A stretch of DNA of 64,000 bases from Pontibacter anaerobius (GCF_026241195.1 NZ_JAPFQO010000002.1:186001-250000), one strand, 5' to 3'; numbered from the stretch's first letter, positions 8,816-18,104 are shown. The notes: generated by a model from the letters alone, not told the origin. A program made the numbers and translations.

Positions 8816-8854
8816 GGCCTGATGCAGCAGAAATTGCAGTGTCAGGCCTTTTTT
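8816..8854 (+). terminator. Rho-independent terminator
   Basis: GGCCTGA (8816-8822) pairs with TCAGGCC (8842-8848), followed directly by six T (8849-8854). Confidence 0.8.
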
Positions 8855-8975
8855 ATGGCCTGAAATGGCTGTTTTACAGCATTTGCTAACAAGAAATTAG
8901 CAACATCCGTAAAGCCATAGCAGAAAAGGCGCAACATGGGCCTTACCATACTTTGCACTATAGCAAACACGAACT

Positions 8976-9695
8976 ATGATAAAACTGATACCTGCCGCAG
9001 AGCATCATAATGCGAATGTAGGGGACTGGCTGCAGTCTCACTACCTCTTTTCTTTTGCTGATTATTACGACCCCGCTAACGTGCAGTTTGGTCCGCTGCG
9101 AGTGTTCAACCACGACCGTATTTTAGGCCATAATGGTTTCCCGTTGCACCCGCATGCCGAAATGGAAGTGGTATCAGTGGTGCTGGATGGTGAACTGACG
9201 CACAAAGACAGTTTGGGGAACGAAGTTACCCTCAAAGCAGGCGATGTACAGCGTATGACGTCAGGTACAGGCTTTACACACTCAGAAAACAACGATACCG
9301 ATAACGAGACTGAGCTACTGCAGCTGTGGTTTCTGCCGAACAAGCGTGGCCTGGCCCCATCTTATGAACACATGTCTCTTGATTTCCTGGATACCAAAAA
9401 CAAGCTTGTGCCGCTGGTAACCGGGCAAAAAGTGCTGGAGAATATACCTTTCATCAATTCAAACTCCACAGTATACTATGGCCACGTGGGGCAGGGGGAG
9501 GAGATAGACTTTAAGACCTTTAAGATAAGGAAGACTCTGGTGTATGTGTTAAGTGGCAGCATGCTGGTTAACAATGTGGAGGCCGAAAAATATGACCAGG
9601 TACGGCTAGAGTCTAAAGACGTGGTGAGCCTGCACGGTAATGCAGAGGCTACTTTCATTTTGGTGGATGTGCCGGCAGCGGAGGTAAACTACTGA
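8976..9695 (+). CDS. Pirin family protein (bicupin)
   Basis: A 239-residue bicupin of the pirin/YhhW group. The N-terminal cupin carries the metal site: HPHAEMEVVS gives two histidines and GTGFTHSENN gives a further histidine and glutamate, as in iron-binding pirins and the YhhW quercetinase. The length fits YhhW (about 230). The enzyme role is uncertain; some members degrade quercetin in vitro, and others are redox-sensing cofactors. It is monocistronic, with terminators before and after. Confidence 0.9.
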   Translation: MIKLIPAAEHHNANVGDWLQSHYLFSFADYYDPANVQFGPLRVFNHDRILGHNGFPLHPHAEMEVVSVVLDGELTHKDSLGNEVTLKAGDVQRMTSGTGFTHSENNDTDNETELLQLWFLPNKRGLAPSYEHMSLDFLDTKNKLVPLVTGQKVLENIPFINSNSTVYYGHVGQGEEIDFKTFKIRKTLVYVLSGSMLVNNVEAEKYDQVRLESKDVVSLHGNAEATFILVDVPAAEVNY

Positions 9696-9717
9696 CACAG
9701 CACAACAAAGTATAAGT

Positions 9718-9751
9718 AAGAAGAGCCGCTCCATCTGGAACGGCTCTTCTT
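9718..9751. terminator. Hairpin between convergent genes
   Basis: AAGAAGAGCCG and CGGCTCTTCTT (9718-9728 and 9741-9751) pair perfectly, with an inner TCCA/TGGA extension. T runs are poor on both sides, so it probably works weakly in both directions between the pirin gene and the permease gene. Confidence 0.65.
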
Positions 9752-9765
9752 GCATTATAGGCAAC

Positions 9766-12171
9766 CTATTCGCTTTTGAGCGATAGGACGGGGTTGGCTA
9801 GGGCTGCCTGAATGGCCTTTGTGCTCATGGTTATCAAGGCTATCAATAAAGTGGCTACGCCAGCAAGTATAAAAGGAAAATAGCCAATGCTAATACGGTA
9901 GGTAAAATCCTCAAGCCACAGGCTGATGATGTAGTATGCGATAGGAGCTGAGAGGATGAAGGCGATCATCACGAGCTTGATAAATTCTTTAGAGAACAGC
10001 GCTGCGATGTGGAAGACAGAGGCACCCATAACCTTGCGTATGCCTACTTCCTTTGTCCGCTGCGCTGCCATAAAGGCTACCAAACCATACAAGCCAAGGC
10101 AGCCAATAAAGATGGCTATAACTGAAAAAATTTTGAACAGTTGGCTCTGGCGTGCCTCATCTTGGTAAAACTCGTCTATCGTGTCATCCAGGAAACTATA
10201 ACTGAACACGTCATCCGGGTAGGCCATGTTCCATACTTCCTCCAGGTGATTGATTGCCTCCTGCTTCTGGCCCATGTCTATTTTGGCGTTCAGGAACAGG
10301 TAATTTTTTGGAGATGTAAACATTATGGTAGGATCTATGGGCCGGTGCAGTGAGTTTTGATGGAAGTCCTCTACAACACCTACAATTGTGGCCTTAAACT
10401 CAGAGCCTACTTTCATTGACTTGCCCACAGCGTCTGCCGGGCTTTTGATACCCAGCTTGCGCCTCATGGTTTCGTTAATCAGCAAGGAAGTAGAGTCGGT
10501 GTTGGTGTAGGCTCGACCCGCAGCCAGCTTGATATCGTAAAGGTCAAGGTAATGCTCATCTGCAAACTTCAGGTTCGCATCAAAGGGAGCGTCTTCGCTG
10601 GAGTTGTTATAGTAAAAGTTTGACCCCCAGGTAAAGTTAGAAGAGGGTGGCGTGCCAGCGAAACTAATTCCTCGTATGGCAGGGTTTTTCAGCATTTCTT
10701 CACGCAGTGGCTGTATCCGCTCGCTTGCCTGGTTTGGAAGAAACACAGTAACCACGGCATCTTTATCAAAGCCAAGCGATTTGGTTCTAAAAAAGTCCAT
10801 CTGCTCGTTTACAAGTATGGTACAGATAATCAGTACCTGGCAAATGGTGAACTGCAACACAACCAGTCCTTGTCGGATAGGCAGGCCAGCTACCTGCTGT
10901 GTGTTTATTTTACTCTTAAGCGCATTGATTGGCTGGAACTGCGACAATATCATGGCCGGGTAAAATCCTGCGAAAACAGTTACAAGCAGTACTTCTGACA
11001 CCAGGAAAATTAACACTACCGGATCATTAAAAATACTGAACGTGATCTCCAAGTCCATCAGGCTGTTAAGGTATGGCAGCGTCAGCTCAACAAGTATAAC
11101 AGATATTAAAGTAGCCAGCAGCGTGATCAGGAATGTTTCTCCCATAAACTGCAGCACCAGCTGGTTTTTGCTGCTGCCAAGTACTTTTCTCACCCCTACT
11201 TCTTTTGCCCGTTTCACAGCCTGGGCGGTAGCCAGGTTAACAAAATTGATACAGGCCACCAGCACCAGAAACATACCAACCAGCGCCATAGACCAGATTA
11301 TTTCCCGAGATATGGTACGCTGTCCGAAGTTTCCGAAGTCGGGGTTAAAATGCAGGTCGCTTAGCGGCTGTAGCACGTAGTCTTCCTTCCCCCGCTGGTC
11401 TTGCGGCCGGTGGCTGCTCACGAAAGACGTAATTTCTTTACCTTTTGCCTCTGCTGATGCTCCCTCTGGTAGCAGCACATATAGTTGATAGTTGCTGTAG
11501 AGCATGTTAAAACTATCCAGATCAAAAGTAGAGTAATTCTTCAGCGATGAGGAGGAAACAAACATTGAAAAAGGGAAGTCAGTGTTGGAGGGCAGGTCAG
11601 GTATAACGGAAGACACTTTGAGCGTAATCAGGTTGTTGAACTTGATCATCTTGCCAACCGCATTGCCGTTCGGGAAATACATGTCAGCCGTACTTTGGGT
11701 AAGCACCACGTTGTTAGGTTCAGCCAGGCTGGGACGCGGGTCCACCTCGCCTCTCTCAAAAGAGAACAAGTCAAAGAATTCCGGCTCCACAAAACCAATC
11801 GGATTATCTTCCAGGAAACGCTTGGGAGCATTGCCGTTATCACTGATAATGTTAATCTGGACAGATTCCTCCACAAATACCTGTGTCAGGTTTTCCATAC
11901 CCAGGTTCTCGTTGCTTCGCAGCAGTTTGGGAATCGGAAAACGAATGCCGGAGTGCTTCTCCATTCCATCCCCGGATTGATATGCTGTCGTTACCCGGTA
12001 CAGGCGATCTGCTTTATCGTGGAAAGTATCATAGCTCAACTCATACTTTATAACCAAAAACAACAAGATGCTGCAGGTGATACCAAGCGCAAGACCTGCT
12101 ATGTTCAGAAGGCTGTAACTTTTATTACGGAGCAACGAACGGGCGGCGGTGAGGAAATACAGTTTTAACAT
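9766..12171 (-). CDS. FtsX/MacB-type ABC transporter permease
   Basis: An 801-residue integral membrane protein made of two copies of the MacB periplasmic-core plus FtsX unit. The first transmembrane helix is near residues 15-40, then a large periplasmic domain, three helices with the FtsX signature AQAVKRAKEVGVRKVLGSSK, a further helix, a second periplasmic domain, and a final three-helix set with AAQRTKEVGIRKVMGAS. This duplicated architecture is common in Bacteroidota and needs a separate ATPase; none is adjacent. Start: the ATG at 12171 begins MLKLYFLTAARS, typical of the family; a TTG 24 bases upstream is less likely. It is transcribed away from the sigma54-type regulator gene, and the gap contains a -24/-12-like promoter and two dyads, which suggests direct control. 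Mechanotransmission (lipoprotein or toxin export) is typical of the family. Confidence 0.88.
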   Translation of the reverse strand: MLKLYFLTAARSLLRNKSYSLLNIAGLALGITCSILLFLVIKYELSYDTFHDKADRLYRVTTAYQSGDGMEKHSGIRFPIPKLLRSNENLGMENLTQVFVEESVQINIISDNGNAPKRFLEDNPIGFVEPEFFDLFSFERGEVDPRPSLAEPNNVVLTQSTADMYFPNGNAVGKMIKFNNLITLKVSSVIPDLPSNTDFPFSMFVSSSSLKNYSTFDLDSFNMLYSNYQLYVLLPEGASAEAKGKEITSFVSSHRPQDQRGKEDYVLQPLSDLHFNPDFGNFGQRTISREIIWSMALVGMFLVLVACINFVNLATAQAVKRAKEVGVRKVLGSSKNQLVLQFMGETFLITLLATLISVILVELTLPYLNSLMDLEITFSIFNDPVVLIFLVSEVLLVTVFAGFYPAMILSQFQPINALKSKINTQQVAGLPIRQGLVVLQFTICQVLIICTILVNEQMDFFRTKSLGFDKDAVVTVFLPNQASERIQPLREEMLKNPAIRGISFAGTPPSSNFTWGSNFYYNNSSEDAPFDANLKFADEHYLDLYDIKLAAGRAYTNTDSTSLLINETMRRKLGIKSPADAVGKSMKVGSEFKATIVGVVEDFHQNSLHRPIDPTIMFTSPKNYLFLNAKIDMGQKQEAINHLEEVWNMAYPDDVFSYSFLDDTIDEFYQDEARQSQLFKIFSVIAIFIGCLGLYGLVAFMAAQRTKEVGIRKVMGASVFHIAALFSKEFIKLVMIAFILSAPIAYYIISLWLEDFTYRISIGYFPFILAGVATLLIALITMSTKAIQAALANPVLSLKSE

Positions 12172-12234
12172 AGTTTTAGAAGTAGGTTTCAGCAAAGTAT
12201 GATGGTAATTAAATTACAGATGCACTTTACTTAA

Positions 12235-12251
12235 CCCAAGGGGTGTGCCAA
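12235..12251 (-). promoter_or_regulatory. Candidate sigma54-type -24/-12 promoter of the permease gene
   Basis: On the minus strand the bases read TTGGCACACCCCTTGGG. The -24 part (TTGGCAC) is perfect and the spacing to the -12 part is right, but the -12 reads TTGG where the consensus is TTGC. It is 64-80 bases upstream of the permease ATG. With an NtrC-family gene next door and dyads 53-105 bases further upstream, the layout is that of an enhancer-dependent promoter. Confidence 0.5.
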
Positions 12252-12303
12252 AGCTAAAAATACCTATAAACTGCAAGTACGGGCAAGTATATTTTTTCTG
12301 CTA

Positions 12304-12340
12304 TGTCCATGGCCGGACACTTTCTGTCCAACTCCGGACA
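12304..12340. promoter_or_regulatory. Two tandem 16-bp dyads TGTCC-N6-GGACA
   Basis: TGTCC-N6-GGACA occurs at 12304-12319 and again at 12325-12340; both are perfect in the half-sites and start exactly 21 bases apart, about two helical turns. Because the copies are in tandem, the sequence CCGGACACT is also a direct repeat (12313 and 12334). They lie between the permease promoter candidate and the response-regulator gene, at the position of an NtrC-type upstream activating sequence. Binding by the adjacent regulator is inferred. Confidence 0.65.
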
Positions 12341-12458
12341 CTGTAAAGTATACTTTCAGCTCCATTTTCTTTATATTGGTAGTATCTAAAGCTGGCACAG
12401 TATTTTTATATTGCTGGATATTCAACTAAGCGCTTTATAACGCATATACAAGAGAACT

Positions 12459-13844
12459 ATGGAAGAACAAAGCCTGGGCCGCATCCTGGTGATAGACGAT
12501 AACGAAGACGTGCTCTTCTCCGCCAAAATGTTGTTGAAACGGCATGCAAAGGAAGTGGTAATGGAGAAGAACCCGAAGAAGATCCCGTTCCTGCTCTCTA
12601 ACGAAGATTTCGACCTTATCCTGCTCGACATGAATTTCAGCCAGGATATTACCAGCGGGCAAGAAGGGTTTTATTGGCTAAAGGAGATCCTGAAGTATGA
12701 CCCTTCGGCTGTGGTGGTGATGATTACTGCCTATGGCGATGTGGAGATGGCCGTGAAGGCGCTGAAGGAGGGAGCCACTGATTTTGTACTGAAGCCCTGG
12801 CAAAACGAGAAGCTTGTCGCTACTTTGTCGGCAGCGGCAAAGCTCCGAAACTCCTACCGCGAGGTTAGCCAACTGAAAGAAGTAAACCGTACACTTAATT
12901 CACAGCTTAATACAGGCAAGGACATTATCCAGGGCGAGAGCAAGGCCATGCGCCAGCTGTTCTCCATCATCGACAAGGTGGCTAAAACAGATGCCGATAT
13001 TCTCTTGCTCGGTGAGAACGGGACAGGTAAAGAGGTTATTGCCCGCACCATACATGAACGATCATCCCGCGTGGATAAGGTTTTTGTAACCGTGGATATG
13101 GGGGCTATTACGGAATCGCTTTTCGAGAGCGAGCTGTTTGGCCATAAAAAGGGCGCCTTTACAGATGCCAAGGAGGATAGGGTAGGCCGTATTGAGGCAG
13201 CCAACGGAGGTACCTTGTTCCTGGATGAGATCGGTAACCTGTCTCCGGCCATGCAGGCCAAATTACTTACGGTGCTGCAGCGGCGTGAGGTGATACGTGT
13301 AGGTACAAACAAACCCATCCCCGTGAATGTGCGGTTGATCTGTGCCACTAACATGCCTTTGAAGGAGATGGTGCAGCGAGGGGAGTTTCGCCAGGATCTG
13401 CTGTACCGCATCAATACGGTGGAGCTGCACCTGCCACCGCTGCGAGAGCGACAGGATGACATTCCGTTGTTTGCCGAGCATTTTCTGCAGGTATACGCCC
13501 AGAAGTATAAACAGCCGGTTAAGCGCTTAGGAGAATCAGCGCTTGGCAGGTTAAGGCGCTATAGCTGGCCCGGCAACGTGCGGGAGTTGCAGCACGCCCT
13601 GGAGCGCGCATCCATTATGAGCGACAACCGCGAACTGCAGGCCGATGACTTCTTTTTTCTGGCGGAAGAAGACCTGCCTCTTGCCCCGGCCGTAAGTGCG
13701 CAAACCCTGGACCTGGATGACCTGGAGCGGGAAGCCGTGCAACGGGCTTTGCAAAAGCACGATGGTAACATCTCCAAAGCCGCCAAAGAGCTGGGGCTTT
13801 CCCGGGGAGCCTTGTACAGAAGACTGGAGAAGTATGAGCTTTAG
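12459..13844 (+). CDS. NtrC-family sigma54-dependent response regulator
   Basis: A 461-residue transcription activator. The receiver domain (1-125) has the phosphoacceptor Asp57 in LLLDMNF with an insertion (SQDITSGQEG) after it, and a conserved Lys in LKPW. The AAA+ domain has Walker A GENGTGKE (185-192), GAFTDA (232-237, where the sigma54-contacting loop is classically GAFTGA), Walker B GTLFLDEIG (251-259) and an arginine-finger region. The C-terminus is a Fis-type helix-turn-helix (ISKAAKELGLSRGALYRRLEKY). The kinase gene overlaps its end by 11 bases, so both proteins form one two-component system. The divergent permease gene and the tandem dyads between them make it the likely direct activator of that permease. 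Confidence 0.93.
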   Translation: MEEQSLGRILVIDDNEDVLFSAKMLLKRHAKEVVMEKNPKKIPFLLSNEDFDLILLDMNFSQDITSGQEGFYWLKEILKYDPSAVVVMITAYGDVEMAVKALKEGATDFVLKPWQNEKLVATLSAAAKLRNSYREVSQLKEVNRTLNSQLNTGKDIIQGESKAMRQLFSIIDKVAKTDADILLLGENGTGKEVIARTIHERSSRVDKVFVTVDMGAITESLFESELFGHKKGAFTDAKEDRVGRIEAANGGTLFLDEIGNLSPAMQAKLLTVLQRREVIRVGTNKPIPVNVRLICATNMPLKEMVQRGEFRQDLLYRINTVELHLPPLRERQDDIPLFAEHFLQVYAQKYKQPVKRLGESALGRLRRYSWPGNVRELQHALERASIMSDNRELQADDFFFLAEEDLPLAPAVSAQTLDLDDLEREAVQRALQKHDGNISKAAKELGLSRGALYRRLEKYEL

Positions 13845-15189
13845 ACACTATAAGCTGCAACTGCTGCTGCGTGTCCTACTGTTGGCCGCTACTGTTTTTG
13901 CTCTAGCTAAGATCGAATTCAGCCAGGAGTACAGGGGCACGCTAATAGGCTTGGGGCTCTTTACACTTTTACAGGTGTGGCTGCTAATGCGGTACATGGA
14001 GCGATCCAACAGGCTTTTTTTGCGCTTTCTTAACTCCATAAAATATGATGACTTTTCGGAGCAGTTCCATGTTGGCAGCGAGGGGAAAACACAACGGGAG
14101 TTATCGCAGCGCCTGAATGAGGTGATGATGAAGTTCCGGGAGGTGCGTGCTGAGAAAGAGGCGCACCTTCAGTATTTTGAGGTGATCGTGCAGCACATTG
14201 GCATCGGTATTATCACTTACAAACCTGACGGAAGTATACTTTTACTTAACAACGCGGCCAAGAAACTGCTGCAGGTAGGGCGACTGCGGCAGGTGCAGGA
14301 ATTACAGGAGGTTAGCCCCGAGCTTACGCTGGGTCTGCAACAGCTCGAGAGCGGTGAAAAGGTACTGGTGCCTGTTCGGCAGGATGGGGAGCAGGCAAAC
14401 CTCTCGGTGCATGTGATGGAGTTGTCGCTGCTGGGGGATAGGGTGCGGCTGGCCTCGCTGCAAAACATTCAGCTGGAGCTGGAGGAGAAGGAGATGGAGG
14501 CTTGGGGCAAGCTGATTCGGGTACTGACGCATGAGATCATGAACTCTGTGACACCCATTTCGTCCCTGTCGGCCAGCGCTTGCGAAGAGATCCATAGTTA
14601 CACCGATACGGAGGCTGAGGAGATTACGCTGCTGCGCGACGAACTAGTTGATATAGGCCAGTGCCTCCAGACCATCAGCCGCCGTTCCGAAGGGTTAATT
14701 CGTTTTGTGAATGAGTTCCGCAACCTTACCACGATTTCGGTTCCGAAGATGAGTCGCTTTGATGTGGGAGAGCTGCTGCAGGAGATAAAGCTTTTGCTGC
14801 GTGAGCAGTTGGCCCAGCAGCATGTGCAGTTGTTTGTGCAGGCCCCACGCGAAAACATGTTGCTCACTGCCGACAGAAGTATGGTGGAGCAGGTGCTGAT
14901 TAACCTGGTGAAAAACTCCACCGAAGCCGTGTATGAGCAGCCGGACGGGCAAATAGAATTGCGTGCCTCCCTGGATGAACGCAGCCGTGTCACGATTTCT
15001 GTTTCGGATAACGGGCCGGGTATGACGGAGGAGGCCATGGCCAAGATCTTTATCCCTTTCTACAGCACCAAAAAAACAGGCTCCGGCATCGGCCTAAGCC
15101 TGTCCCGCCAGATGATGCGCCTACACAAGGGCACCATTTCCGTGCAGTCAGAGCTCGGCCGTGGTACCACCTTTTTGCTGCGGTTTTAA
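13834..15189 (+). CDS. Membrane sensor histidine kinase partner of the NtrC-type regulator
   Basis: A 451-residue kinase. Two transmembrane segments (about 8-26 and 35-53) are separated by only a few residues, so there is almost no periplasmic sensor; sensing is probably within the membrane or by the PAS-like domain that follows (starts near YFEVIVQHIGIGIITY). The H-box is VLTHEIMNSVTP, the N-box VLINLVKNSTEAV, and the ATP lid has SDNGPGM and GSGIGLSLSRQMM. The ATG at 13834 sits inside the last codons of the regulator gene; an upstream in-frame extension would only read the regulator in another frame and is rejected. Short-loop kinases are often tied to transporters, which fits the divergent permease. 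Confidence 0.9.
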   Translation: MSFRHYKLQLLLRVLLLAATVFALAKIEFSQEYRGTLIGLGLFTLLQVWLLMRYMERSNRLFLRFLNSIKYDDFSEQFHVGSEGKTQRELSQRLNEVMMKFREVRAEKEAHLQYFEVIVQHIGIGIITYKPDGSILLLNNAAKKLLQVGRLRQVQELQEVSPELTLGLQQLESGEKVLVPVRQDGEQANLSVHVMELSLLGDRVRLASLQNIQLELEEKEMEAWGKLIRVLTHEIMNSVTPISSLSASACEEIHSYTDTEAEEITLLRDELVDIGQCLQTISRRSEGLIRFVNEFRNLTTISVPKMSRFDVGELLQEIKLLLREQLAQQHVQLFVQAPRENMLLTADRSMVEQVLINLVKNSTEAVYEQPDGQIELRASLDERSRVTISVSDNGPGMTEEAMAKIFIPFYSTKKTGSGIGLSLSRQMMRLHKGTISVQSELGRGTTFLLRF

Positions 15190-15320
15190 GGTCGTACGTA
15201 TGCCCTGTCTTTAATTTAATCACATCATTAACCCTTACTCTAGCGTATTGTCTACCTCGCTAAAACCTTTCTGCAGCAGCTCCATATACTATAGCAGCAT
15301 CACCCAAAAAAATACAAAGT

Positions 15321-15770
15321 ATGAGCGTAGAAGAAAAAGAAGGTTTTGTGACAGTGTACACCGATAGCAGCGCCCCTTTGGTGGCTCACATCAGTGCTGG
15401 CATAGACAACATGACCATAGACGAGTCTGGCGTAGGCGAAGGTATAAAAGAGGGAGCTGACCCTTATGATTACATTTTAGCGGCACTGGGCTCCTGCACC
15501 GTTATTACGCTGCACATGTATGCACAACGCAAAGGCTGGCCACTGGAGCGGGCAGAGGTAAGCCTGCGGCATGAGCGCATACACGCCGACGACTGCGCCC
15601 ACTGCGAGGAGAAAGAGGCCAAGCTAACCCATGTTACAAAGCATCTCCGCCTAACCGGCGACCTCACAAAGGAGCAACGCAAACGCCTGAAAGTGATCTC
15701 CAGCAAGTGCCCGGTGCAGAAAACGCTGGTGGCTGGTATATCTGTGGAAACAAAGCTGGAAGAGAACTAA
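15321..15770 (+). CDS. OsmC/YhfA-family protein
   Basis: A 149-residue protein with the two cysteines expected of the OsmC family (GSCT near residue 58 and KCPV near residue 131), which in characterised members form the peroxidatic pair that reduces organic hydroperoxides. A glutamate and arginine that support the active site are in the usual places. An extra CAHC pair in ADDCAHCEEKEAKL is less usual and could bind metal. It ends 8 bases before the convergent SDR gene ends, with no room for a terminator between them. Confidence 0.85.
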   Translation: MSVEEKEGFVTVYTDSSAPLVAHISAGIDNMTIDESGVGEGIKEGADPYDYILAALGSCTVITLHMYAQRKGWPLERAEVSLRHERIHADDCAHCEEKEAKLTHVTKHLRLTGDLTKEQRKRLKVISSKCPVQKTLVAGISVETKLEEN

Positions 15771-15777
15771 GTTATAC

Positions 15778-16638
15778 TTAGGTTTGCTCCTCCGGAAGCT
15801 TGAAGTAAGCCTCCAGGGAATGCGCCCCAATCTGAGGGGCTACACAATCACGGGTTGATACTTCTGTAAGAAAGGCCAGTTTGTGGTAAAGGTTGCGGTT
15901 GAAAAGCTTTAAGAGCGGCAGCAAAATCAGTACAATTGCTTTCGGTGCATGCATTGTTTTGCCCCTGTAGTTTACCGCTTTGGCTACTAGATTGGCTATT
16001 TCCAGCCGTGTGTATACTTTTTTACCCCCGAGTGGAATAACCTGATTGCGGCTACCTATGCTTTCTAGAATAACTTTTGCTACATCTCCCTCAAAAACAG
16101 GATTAGTAGACTTGTCTCCACCACCGATTACCCCTAATTTTCCTTTCCTAGCCATAGCGGCCATTTCATTGAAAGCCGAAAATAAGGCAGTGGGCTGAAT
16201 AATAATGTAATTTATACCTGAATGTTTCAAAGCTTCCGAGAAGTTTGCGTGAGCTTTAAAATATGCAAGCGCCGGATGCTGCTCTGCTGTAAAAGCTGAG
16301 ATATAAATAAATTGCTGCACACCTGCAGTTTTTGCTTCCTGCAAAAGGTTATAGTTGGCCTGGAAGTCTATTTCATGGAAGCTACTTCTGCTATGGTCGT
16401 TTAGACTGATGCTTTTGCCTAGAGCAGACACAACAAAATCTATACCCCGGCAGCATCCAGCTAGGCTCTCCGCATATGTGGCATCTTCATAGATAAAGTG
16501 ATCGGGAGGAGGAGTGAGAGTCGCTCCTTTTTGCTGAGAGCGTACCAGTGCCGTTACAGCAAAACCACCTTGCTTCAAGGCTTGTAGGATATGGCGGCCT
16601 AAATTTCCAGTAGCCCCAGCCAAAAGAACCTTCTTCAT
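15778..16638 (-). CDS. NAD(P)-binding atypical SDR / NmrA-like protein
   Basis: A 286-residue Rossmann-fold protein. The N-terminal motif LLAGATGNLGRHIL is the glycine-rich dinucleotide-binding loop of atypical short-chain dehydrogenases, and Arg in ALVRSQQKG suggests NADP(H). There is no clear YxxxK catalytic pair, as usual for the NmrA/complex I assembly-like subgroup. Function is not predictable beyond redox or nucleotide sensing. The gene is monocistronic and reads away from the T9SS plug gene. Confidence 0.75.
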   Translation of the reverse strand: MKKVLLAGATGNLGRHILQALKQGGFAVTALVRSQQKGATLTPPPDHFIYEDATYAESLAGCCRGIDFVVSALGKSISLNDHSRSSFHEIDFQANYNLLQEAKTAGVQQFIYISAFTAEQHPALAYFKAHANFSEALKHSGINYIIIQPTALFSAFNEMAAMARKGKLGVIGGGDKSTNPVFEGDVAKVILESIGSRNQVIPLGGKKVYTRLEIANLVAKAVNYRGKTMHAPKAIVLILLPLLKLFNRNLYHKLAFLTEVSTRDCVAPQIGAHSLEAYFKLPEEQT

Positions 16639-16790
16639 ATCTCCTGAAATATGTACTTATGAAATTATAAAAAGAAGCACTGCTCCGCAATACGTGCGAC
16701 CATTGTTTTGATACAGGTTTATACTTTTTAGCTATATTCGTTCTGATAACCACCCGGCTGTGCTGCAAAGTATAGCCAGAACAGACAAAG

Positions 16791-18104
16791 ATGCTGAAAA
16801 GACCAACTTATACTTACCTGCTTGCGGCAATGCTGTCCGTGGGCGCTGTAGCCTGCGTACCCATAGAGCAGCAGGTGCAAAGCAGTAGCAGCACTCAGGC
16901 ACAGTTGCGCTACGAGGATTTTGTGTACGACGAAAGCATACAGTCGGTGCAGGCGTATGTGGCAACTGGTTTTGAAGAGGAGGTGCTGGAGCCTCCTGTG
17001 GTGCCGATAAATCAGACTAAACCTATTTTGCTGGAGTTTGACCGGCTAAGTGCGACCCCTAATCGCTTGGTGGCGAAACTGGTGCATTGCGATGCCAACT
17101 GGACCCCTTCCACCCTCAGCGATACCCAATTCCTGAATGATTTTAATGAGTTCTTTATTACCAATGCCCAAAACTCAGTAAACACGCATGTGCCCTATGT
17201 GCATTACCAGTTCCGGGTGCCGCGTGTTAAATTGAGCGGTAACTACTTGCTGGTGGTGCAGGAGGAGGGAGGCAAGCTTTTACTGACGCAGCGCTTTATG
17301 GTTTACCAGGAACTGGTGACAGTGGCTGCCAAACTGGGTGCTCCGCTGGGGCCGCAGGGGCGCGAGACCAGGCAACCAGTAGAGTTTAATCTTTTTTATG
17401 CCGATTACGAGTTGGTGAACCCTGCGGCAGAAGTGAAGGCTGTATTGCGCCAGAATTACCGCTGGGACAACGCCAAGCGCCTAGCCCGTCCAACCTACAT
17501 ACAAGATGCCCAGCGCCGACTGGAGTATGTTTTCTTTGAACCCAAGGAGCTGTTTAAAGGCCTCAGCGAGTTCCGCGCCTTCGATACACGTAGCCTAAAC
17601 TACAAAGGAATTGGAGTTGATAACATAGATCTGCAGCAAAACCCGCCGGTGGTATTCTTACAGTCCGACAAAAGCCGCAGCGGCCTTGCCTATAGCCAGG
17701 ACCCGGATATAAATGGCAAGCGGATTTTCGGAAATCGCCAGTACGGCAACGCCGATGTAAACGGAGATTATACCTGGGTGGACTTTGAGTTGCAGGTTTC
17801 GGACAAGGTGCCCGGTGATGTATACCTGCAGGGCGATCTTACCAACTGGCGCCAGACAGAGGCAGCTAAATTACGTTATGATGCAGAGCGGCAGGCTTAC
17901 ACTGGCCGTTTGTTGCTGAAGCAGGGCTACTATAACTATTACTATACTTTGAAACCAGGTACCGCCGCAGCTGATGAGAGCTACTTTGAAGGAAGCCATT
18001 TTGAAACAGATAATATCTACGACATCCTCATTTATTACCGTCCACCCGGCTCCCGGGCCGACCTGCTGATCGGGTATGACAGGTTATTCTTTAACAGGAA
18101 GTAA
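16791..18104 (+). CDS. Type IX secretion system plug protein (DUF5103)
   Basis: A 437-residue protein with a lipoprotein signal (lipobox AVAC near residue 22). Its sequence fits DUF5103, the N-terminal domain of the periplasmic plug protein that seals the SprA (Sov) translocon of the T9SS when no substrate is present. Recognisable features are the early SVQAYV region, the segment CDANWTPSTLSDTQFLNDFNE and the C-terminal E-set-like VYLQGDLTNW. No other T9SS gene is next to it, which is usual in Cytophagales. A possible promoter (TTTG at 16707 and TATATTCG at 16733-16740) precedes it; this is a weak match. Confidence 0.85.
   Translation: MLKRPTYTYLLAAMLSVGAVACVPIEQQVQSSSSTQAQLRYEDFVYDESIQSVQAYVATGFEEEVLEPPVVPINQTKPILLEFDRLSATPNRLVAKLVHCDANWTPSTLSDTQFLNDFNEFFITNAQNSVNTHVPYVHYQFRVPRVKLSGNYLLVVQEEGGKLLLTQRFMVYQELVTVAAKLGAPLGPQGRETRQPVEFNLFYADYELVNPAAEVKAVLRQNYRWDNAKRLARPTYIQDAQRRLEYVFFEPKELFKGLSEFRAFDTRSLNYKGIGVDNIDLQQNPPVVFLQSDKSRSGLAYSQDPDINGKRIFGNRQYGNADVNGDYTWVDFELQVSDKVPGDVYLQGDLTNWRQTEAAKLRYDAERQAYTGRLLLKQGYYNYYYTLKPGTAAADESYFEGSHFETDNIYDILIYYRPPGSRADLLIGYDRLFFNRK

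Noticed and set aside
12393..12414. TGGCAC on the plus strand before the regulator gene, as a sigma54 promoter
   Set aside because: The next TTGC is too far away: the GG-N10-GC spacing of -24/-12 promoters is not met.
13696..13833. In-frame upstream extension of the histidine kinase
   Set aside because: The extra 46 residues would be the regulator gene read in another frame; the ATG at 13834 gives a normal N-terminal membrane segment.
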